Positions 57,352 through 64,000 of a stretch of 64,000 nt of DNA are shown here, one piece after another. How positions within the stretch are numbered: the stretch's first letter is position 1; each line of letters begins with the position of its first letter. The notes beneath the pieces are model-generated. The model had not been told where the DNA came from. It ran no database searches and saw only the letters and a program-made list of their open reading frames with translations. This DNA comes from Rosa chinensis. Taxonomy: Eukaryota > Streptophyta > Magnoliopsida > Rosales > Rosaceae. Where the stretch lies: positions 4,392,501-4,456,500 of the forward strand of contig NC_037092.1 in NCBI RefSeq assembly GCF_002994745.2, given 5' to 3'. The position numbers and the translations under genes are program-made.

Positions 57352-60300
57352 TCAAGTTGGCGCATAAACATCAACCATGCCCAACTTGCTTAGTGAGTCA
57401 TAAAACGCCTTCCTGGAAACTCCTTTGGTAAGTATATCTGCAAGTTGCTCTTCAGTTGGAACAAAAGGAAAGCTAATAATTTTGGCATCTAGCTTTTCCT
57501 TTATAAAGTGACGATCAACCTCCACATGCTTAGTACGATCATGTTGTACTGGGTTCTGTGATATGTCAATGGCTGCCTTGTTGTCACAATACAACTGCAT
57601 AGCACTTTTGAGTTTGAAACCTAAATCACGTAACAGATTTCCCAGCCACAGCAGTTCACACACTCCTTGAGCCATACCTCTATACTCAGCCTCAGCACTA
57701 GATCTTGCCACAACTTTTTGTTTCTTACTCTTCCACGTAACCAAATTACCTCCCACAAAGGTAAAGTAACCTGATGTTGACCTCCTGTCTGTAATATTTC
57801 CAGCCCAATCTGCATCTGTAAAGCCACAAACTTCAAGGATGTTGTTGTGTTTAGAAAACAATATTCCCCTTCCTGGAGCTGACTTCAGGTACTTTAAAAT
57901 TCTCATAACAGCATCCATGTGACTCTCACTTGGGTTATGCATGAACTGACTCACCACACTCACTGCATATGCCACATCTGGTCTAGTATGAGCTAAATAA
58001 ATCAAGCGCCCAACTATCCTCTGATAGCGAGCTCGATCAGTAGGTACCTGATCTGGATACTCAGCTAAACAATGATTCTGCTCAATAGGAGTATCAATAG
58101 GTCTACAATCCAACAAACCTGTTTCTGTTAGCAAATCAAGAACGTACTTTCTCTGGCACAGGTAGATCCCTTCTCTCCCCCTAGCTACCTCAATTCCTAA
58201 GAAGTACTTAAGTGCGCCCAAGTCCTTCATCTCAAACTCAGAGGCTAGCTGTCTCTGCAGTCTATCCATCTCAACAGTATTATTGCCGGTGATTACCATA
58301 TCATCCACATAAATAATTAGAGCTATTACCTTCCCTTGTTGATGCTTGAGGAACAAGGTATGATCTGAGTTACTCTGTTTGTAACCAACTTTCCGCATGA
58401 ATTGTGAAAATCTCCCAAACCAAGCACGAGGCGATTGTTTGAGACCATACAGAGACTTTCTCAATTTGCATACAAAATCTCCAGGAGAAGCAACTACATA
58501 CCCAGGTGGAAGGCTCATGTACACTTCCTCGGCTAACTCTCCATGAAGAAATGCATTCTTGACATCAAACTGTCTTAGTGGCCAGTTTAAACTAGCAGCA
58601 AACGAGAGCAGAACCCGAATAGTATTCATCTTGGCAACAGGAGCAAACGTTTCATCGTAGTCAATACCATACGTCTGAGTAAACTCTTTTGCTACAAGGC
58701 GGGCTTTATACCGATTCACTGATCCATCTGTATCATGTTTCACAGTAAACACCCAACGACAACCTACAGCCTTCTTGCCTTGTGGTGACGGCACAAGTTG
58801 CCAATTATTGTTCTTCTGCAACGCCTCCATCTCTTCCTCCATTGCCTTCTTCCACTTTGGATCCCCCAATGCATCCTGCACTCTGTTAGGTACTGATACA
58901 GCAGATATTTGATTCACAAATGATTCATATGACTTAGATAACCTCCTAGTGGACATATAATTAGCTACTGGGTATTTTGATTTGGCAGTAAGAGTAGGTT
59001 CATATTTTTTGGCTGATTGTCCTCGAGTGGTCCTATTTGGTAACACATATTGCTCAACATTAGACTCACTATTGCTAGTACCCGTGGATGGACATACCTC
59101 AAATAGGTGATCTTCAGTACCAGGGAGATCTTCAGTACCAGGGAGTTGTGGGTCAGGGGTAGAAGTGATGGCAGGAGCTTCTGCTTCTGGAGGTGATGAG
59201 CTGATGGTCTCAACTTGATCCTTCAAAAAATCTCCTGCTTGTGCGACTTCTTCTCTGCTTCCTGATTCCTCCCCCTCTCCATGATACAGCTCTTCAAAAT
59301 ATGAATTCTCCCCCTGAAGAGGTGTATCTGAGGGGGAAAAATAACTCATGTCCTCAAAGAAAGTAACATCCATAGTGACATAGTATTTCCTGGTTGGTGG
59401 ATGATAGCACTTGTACCCTTTCTGATAACCTCCGTAGCCCACAAACACACACTTAAGCGCTCAGGCATCCAACTTAGACCGCTGGTTTTTAGGAATATGG
59501 ACAAACGCAACACAACCAAAGACACGAGCTGGAAGATTATGAAATGAAGGTAAGGAGACATGAGATGCAAGAACCTCAAATGGAATTCTCCCCTGAATGA
59601 CACTAGATGGAAGACGATTGATAAGGTGGGAGGAAGCATTTATAGCATCGCCCCAAAGATACTTAGGCATATGAGCACTAAAGAGAAGGGCACGAGCCAT
59701 ATCCAGTAAATGACGATTTTTCCTTTCAGACACTCCATTTTGTTCTGGTGTTTGTGGACATGTTGTTTGGTGAACAATCCCATGGGTTTCAAAAAACTCT
59801 TGGAAAACACGATTAACATATTCCCCCCCCATTATCAGAACGAAGGATTTTAATAGTGCTATGGTATTGTGTTTGAACTAGAGTACGAAAAGTTTGAAAA
59901 GTTGGAAAGACTTCATCTTTGGTTTTAAGAAGAGAAACCCATGACAATCTCATACAATCATCAATAAATAACACAAAATATCTCATACCAGACACAGTGG
60001 GATCTCTAGAAGGTCCCCAAACATCAGAATGAATCAACTCAAAAGGAATAACACTTTTATTAGAAACACTAGGAGAATAAGTAGCACGATGACTCTTGGC
60101 CAAGACACAAGTTTCACAATGTAAAGCAGACTCATCCACACCAATAAACAGAGTAGGCATGGTTTTTCTCATAAGACTAAAAGATGGATGCCCTAACCGG
60201 CGATGCCACAACCAAATTTCACTTAGCTTATCAGAATTCGAAATCAAAACGGTGCGGGACTGTGCTCCTGGTTTCTCCCCTGCGTATGTCTGATCCAGAT

Positions 60301-61702
60301 GGAACAACCTACCCCTCAAATACCCCCGACCGATTAACTCCCTGGTCAGAAGATCCTGAAAAATCATATACATAGGATAAAAGGTTACAGAGCATTTAGA
60401 CTCAGTATTCAACTATGGGACAGATATCAAGTGATGAGATAAGTCAGGCACATATAACACATTATGAAGTTTCAAAGTGGGAGTAATACGCACTGACCCT
60501 GACCCTAACACAGGAAAAGCTTCACCATTGGCATTGGTGACATAGGACACTGAAGGGGAGGACAATTCAGTAAAATACGATTTATCATAAGTCATATGAT
60601 CGGAGGCACCAGAATCAATAATCCATGTATTAGAACCAACAAAGTTAGAAACATTTAAAGCCATACCAATCTTACCACGACCAGCTATAGATGCTGTAGG
60701 AGTAGCCCCACCTGCTGTATGATGATCCTGTCCAGCCACCCTATAGAAATCTGGTTCTTGGACCAATTGAACAGCAGCTGCTTTCGCCTTAGGCTGATAA
60801 CCTTGTTTTTTAGGCTTAAGGTGCGGGTTCAATTTCCAACAAGTCGCTCGAACATGCCCAACATCATTGCAATAAGAACATTGTGGACGAGGGCGATTGG
60901 GAAAGCCGGGTGGAGGTCCTTGCTGATAAAGTGGGACTGATCTCTGTTGTTGGAGAAATGGTGCTGGTGATTTTGCTTGAATGGCTAGGCTAGACACTTC
61001 AACCTGTGCATGTTTGATACTGTCCTGCTGAGACTCATCCTTGCGGATGTATGTAAAAGCTTTGTTTAGACTAGGAGGGTCTGTCATTCTGAGCAATTCT
61101 CCTTTAGCATTGCTATGCTTATCATCAAGCCCTCTTAAGAATACATGAACTCTTTCAAGTTCCTTCTCCTTCTGGTACCACACAAGATCTTCCTGATTCT
61201 TGATCTTACAAGGACGCTTCTGATCAATTTCAGCCCACACATTCTTCAGCTTGGTGAAATACACAGCTATTGATTGCCTATCTTGTTGCATACTTGCAGC
61301 TTTGCACATTAATTCATGAAACTGTATAAAATCATACTCATTTGTATATAGATCCTCCAATGTCTTCCATATTGCTTCAGCAGTCTCACACCCTTCCACC
61401 AATTGTAGCACATCATCAGTCATGGCTTTGAATAAGATTGTCATCACAGATCCATCATCATCCTCCCACTTAGTATAGGCATCCACATCCTCATCACTAG
61501 GAGCTTTAGTTGTTCCAGTCACATGCCCCATCTTGTGTATGCCACGAAGATAGACGCACATAATCTTCTTCCACGTTCGAAAATTGGTACCATTGAGTTT
61601 CATACTCCCAAAAGAACCACCGTCTGAACTTCGGACAGAAACTTCAACTTTCTGGACCTCATTGATTTTAGAACTCTGACCTTCTTTTTCATCACCACCC
61701 AT
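57352..61702 (-). pseudogene. Copia element B gag-pol (broken at three sites)
   Basis: Gag plus protease form a 429-codon frame (61702-60413) with an intact knuckle CSYCNDVGHVRATC and WIIDSGASDHM. A TAG at about 60413 replaces the Q present in A. Integrase follows (60412-59813, 59832-59461), with HSDVWGP and a +1 G in the DNGG motif. A TGA at 59461-59463 replaces Arg of A. The last frame (59448-57352, 698 codons) holds the complete RT and RNase H, with GCRWVFTVKHD, LIIYVDDMVITG and YCDNKAAIDIS and no internal stop. One base per site separates this from an open polyprotein, but as it stands it is inactive. Confidence 0.94.
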
Positions 61703-61744
61703 TGCAATAATGTAGAAGGAATATCACACAATCATAGAGTATGC

Positions 61745-62731
61745 AGCGGAACAGATCGTGCAATAATATATATATATATTTTTTGGTTTTGCACGGGTTA
61801 AAAAAAAAAAAAAAACTGAACCTTAGAACAAACTCCACAAAGTGGAGCTCTGGTCCACGGGAAACTGAAGGCCGAGTTTGAAGGCCAAGTCTGGGGTCGA
61901 GTCTGAAACGAAGGAGATCAGTGGGTTCTTCAAGGGCGGTGCCGGTGAGAGGAGAACGCCGATCTGATCTGCTTTCGAGTTGGAGAAGGAACACGATCTG
62001 GAGCAGAGATGGAGGCGATCAGGAGAAGGAACTGATGTAGGAGCTCGAGTTCTGATGCAGAAGCTCGGGAGCTGATGCGGCGCCGGTGGCTCACGGCGCT
62101 GATGCAGGAGCTCGGCCTGATGATGAAGCCTTGCTCACAGGTCTGATGCAGGAGCTCGATCAGGTCTGATGCAGAAGCTCGGGGCAGACGGTGATCTGGG
62201 CTGGGCTCGTGATCACCAAGAACGGGTCTAATGCACCATGGAGACCTGATCACCAAGAGGTGACATCCAGGAAGTGGCCTTGCTCACAGGTCTGATGCAG
62301 AAGCTCGGGGCCGACGGTGATCTGGGCTGGGCTCGTGGAGACCTGATCACCAAGAATGGGTTTGATGCTCAGGTTATGGCAGAAGCTCATTGGAGAGCAA
62401 ATCCGGATGGAAACGATCTGGAGATCAAAGCTTTACTTTGGGTGCCCAAAGTAAATTGTTGGGTCTGGTGAGAGATGATCTGCAGGTCCGGATTGATTGA
62501 TTGAGAAGCCGACGCCGGTGTTGATTCATAGACGATGCCGGACCGGATTGATGAGAGGATCAGCAGAGGTCTTGGGCTGAAGACGAAGCCAACTGGACAA
62601 CAGAAAGTGATCGATGATTGGTCTCGGAAGGCAGTGATGAATGATTGCAGGCGAAGATCGGTCTCGGAAGAGACGAAGATCAGTCTGGTCTTGAACAAAG
62701 AATTACGGAGACAAAGTCCTTTCGGATCTCT
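61745..62731. other. Copia B leader with repeats
   Basis: Counterpart of 34660-35657. A shorter (TA)n at 61770-61782 and the same 'gatgcagaagctcgg' repeat family. No gene. Confidence 0.7.
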
Positions 62732-62743
62732 GCTCTGATACCA

Positions 62744-62995
62744 AGTCAAGTATAACACGATTGAGAGACTTAATTGTCTGATGGTATATTCATCTGATTT
62801 GCATATGTTTATATAGAATGTTTACAGAACTTTTACAGCTATATAAAACCCTTACTCGTACTGCTTTCATGTGCTACACTAATGATGTCTACCATAATCA
62901 TTCCGATCTAGATCTGCACATTTCAATGTTGGCATGCCATGATGATCTTCCATGTTCTGTGATTCCTAGCATGTTCATAACAACTCACGCTGACA
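62744..62995 (-). repeat. 5' LTR of Copia element B
   Basis: 252 bp, directly following the primer site and bounded by TCTTC at 62996-63000. This LTR is missing from element A. Confidence 0.93.
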
Positions 62996-63422
62996 TCTTC
63001 GTGGTTTTGGAGAGGGGAGAGAAGACCCAAAAAGACAAAAAAGAAAAATTCTTGCAAGTTCTCCGCACTGGAGATAGCAGTTAGTCTCCGTTTTCGACCT
63101 ATTTCAACACCAACACCAACTTTGGATAAAAGATGGGGTTCTGGAGTGCTTTTGCAAGGAAATTCATAATCTGTTGCTGTTTCTTCTCAGTCGTCTGGAA
63201 CCGATCCTCCATTGCTCTTTTGCAGACCCAACTCGTGTAACCCCTCCATCGGCCGCGGTGACAAGCTTAAAGAAGATGAAGCCGATGAACCAACTGTGCA
63301 AGCTATAATTTCTTCTTTCACTACTACTCCCTCCATGGTTTCACCTTCATTCCAGAGAGAGTTTCAAGACTTGGGTATATTCTTAATTTGATGATAGGTG
63401 GATCGATTTATGGTGTGTGAGA

Positions 63423-63469
<47 letters not shown>

Positions 63470-63532
63470 ATGCTCTGCAGCTTCTTTTTCTTTAGACATT
63501 CTTCAAAATCAATACAGAGAAGAAAGTAAACT

Positions 63533-63739
63533 ATGGAAAAGAAGGGAAAGGCAATAGTAGGTGGAATTTCAATCATCATTGTGGTTGGAGCAATAGTTGG
63601 TTGTATAGCTGTTGTTTCACATAATCGCAGCAAAGGCAAGGATAGGCTTTCGACGAGTTCCAAGGCCGTCACTGCAATGTGTGAAGCAATTGATTACCAG
63701 AGAGAGAGAGGACCCAAAAAGAAAAAAAGAAAACTCTGA
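63533..63739 (+). pseudogene. Captured pectinesterase N-terminal fragment (copy 2)
   Basis: MEKKGKAIVGGISIIIVVGA then LSTSSKAVTAMCEAIDYQ: the same signal-anchor and PMEI start as in copy 1, with SSKAV here against SSKVI there. It ends in the GA-rich repeat and a lysine-rich stop. The (GA)n repeat upstream at 63419-63466 is longer than in copy 1. Not a complete enzyme. Confidence 0.7.
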
Positions 63740-63819
63740 CTTTTTGAGGGTATTTTAGAAAGTCTAAAAGATGGGAGATGAAATTAAATAAATGAAAGGG
63801 TGTGTAGTTTGTAAATTTA

Positions 63820-64000
63820 GGGGGTGTATTGTATATGGAATTAGTGGAACTTTTAAATAAATCAATGGAATTTAAAAGTCTGGGTGTATTCAATATAGAC
63901 TTTTAACGGTCCATGAAAGTCTTGAGGTATTCAATTAGGATTTTTAAAGACTTCATGAATTCCACCAAAATCTAGGGGTATTCAATTAGGACTTTTAAAA
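63820..64000. mobile_element. Start of a PIF/Harbinger-type MITE, cut by window end
   Basis: Begins GGGGGTGTATTGTATATGG directly after TTA (63817-63819) at a point where copy 1 continues with the TIR of the older element (tttaggtgtgcaaattt). Repeats of GTATTCAATTAGGA follow. The right end is outside the window, so the TSD is unconfirmed. Confidence 0.6.

Larger units (their letters stand above)
57091..62995 (-). mobile_element. Copia element B, both LTRs present, TSD TCTTC
   Basis: LTRs are at 57091-57344 (254 bp) and 62744-62995 (252 bp), with TCTTC at 57086-57090 and 62996-63000. The primer site TGGTATCAGAGC is the reverse complement of 62732-62743, and the polypurine tract is at 57345-57356. 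The LTRs differ at roughly four positions plus a 2-bp length change. It is the duplicate of element A and preserves what A lost. Confidence 0.96.
41495..63819 (+). repeat. Segmental duplication, copy 2
   Basis: Matches copy 1 (20,728-36,275) in the same orientation. Private insertions are 43855-44457, 44679-52822, 53521-53935 and 63820 onward; copy 1 lacks about 75 bp present at 43584-43658 and about 470 bp at 54850-55322. Longer than copy 1 because of these insertions. Confidence 0.95.
56622..63819. mobile_element. PIF/Harbinger-like element with pectinesterase fragment (copy 2), right TIR truncated
   Basis: Left end GGGGGTGAAATTTGCACACC with TTA at 56619-56621. The right arm retains about 490 bp more than copy 1 (62996-63246), including gene-like sequence after TCTTC. 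The right inverted repeat is cut at 63819 where another GGGGGTG element begins, so the terminal 20 bp lies beyond it or is lost. Confidence 0.8.

Overview
The window reads as nuclear DNA of a flowering plant, most likely a eudicot. It is AT-rich, with intron-like gaps, GT/AG splice sites and plant-type transposons throughout: Copia, LINE, hAT, CACTA, Mutator-like and PIF/Harbinger-like. There is no bacterial operon structure, rRNA, convincing tRNA or CRISPR. The species cannot be named from the sequence alone. The region is dominated by repeats; ordinary host genes are few, small or broken.

Layout. 1-4.1 kb holds both ends of a decayed LINE on the minus strand. 4.13-12.02 kb is an element with inverted ends of several hundred bases, split by a complete 6.4-kb Copia element whose LTRs are nearly identical (TSD GTTCT). 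12.08-18.20 kb is a complete CACTA element (TSD TGT). It has no visible transposase but carries exon pieces of host genes: a METTL18-like histidine methyltransferase, a DRP1-type dynamin and an F-box-like piece. 18.5-21.4 kb has exon-like minus-strand segments of genes I do not recognise.

The main large-scale structure is a segmental duplication: 20,728 to about 36.28 kb recurs as 41,495 to about 63.82 kb. Both copies share two tiny ORF genes, a TPRT-derived LINE 3' end, a LINE RT scrap, and a PIF/Harbinger-like element that captured the 5' end of a pectinesterase gene and was later hit by a second Copia element (TSD TCTTC in copy 2 on both sides). Each copy then gained private insertions, and the other copy preserves the empty site. 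Copy 1 gained a 184-bp Mutator-like MITE and a hAT element holding a 2.6-kb solo LTR. Copy 2 gained a 603-bp hAT MITE, an 8.1-kb hAT element with a transposase gene split by a 2.5-kb solo LTR, a 415-bp Mutator-like MITE and a Harbinger-type MITE. The window therefore records a relative chronology of transposition.

Between the copies (36.3-41.5 kb) lie a hAT MITE, a TIR element nested with a 1.5-kb solo LTR, a repeated gene fragment, and a fragment with a tRNA-Met-type primer site and coiled-coil ORFs, possibly an endogenous pararetrovirus, cut exactly at the duplication junction. No transposon ORF here looks fully functional: Copia copies A and B carry different nonsense changes and frameshifts, and the hAT transposase has a stop plus the LTR insertion.
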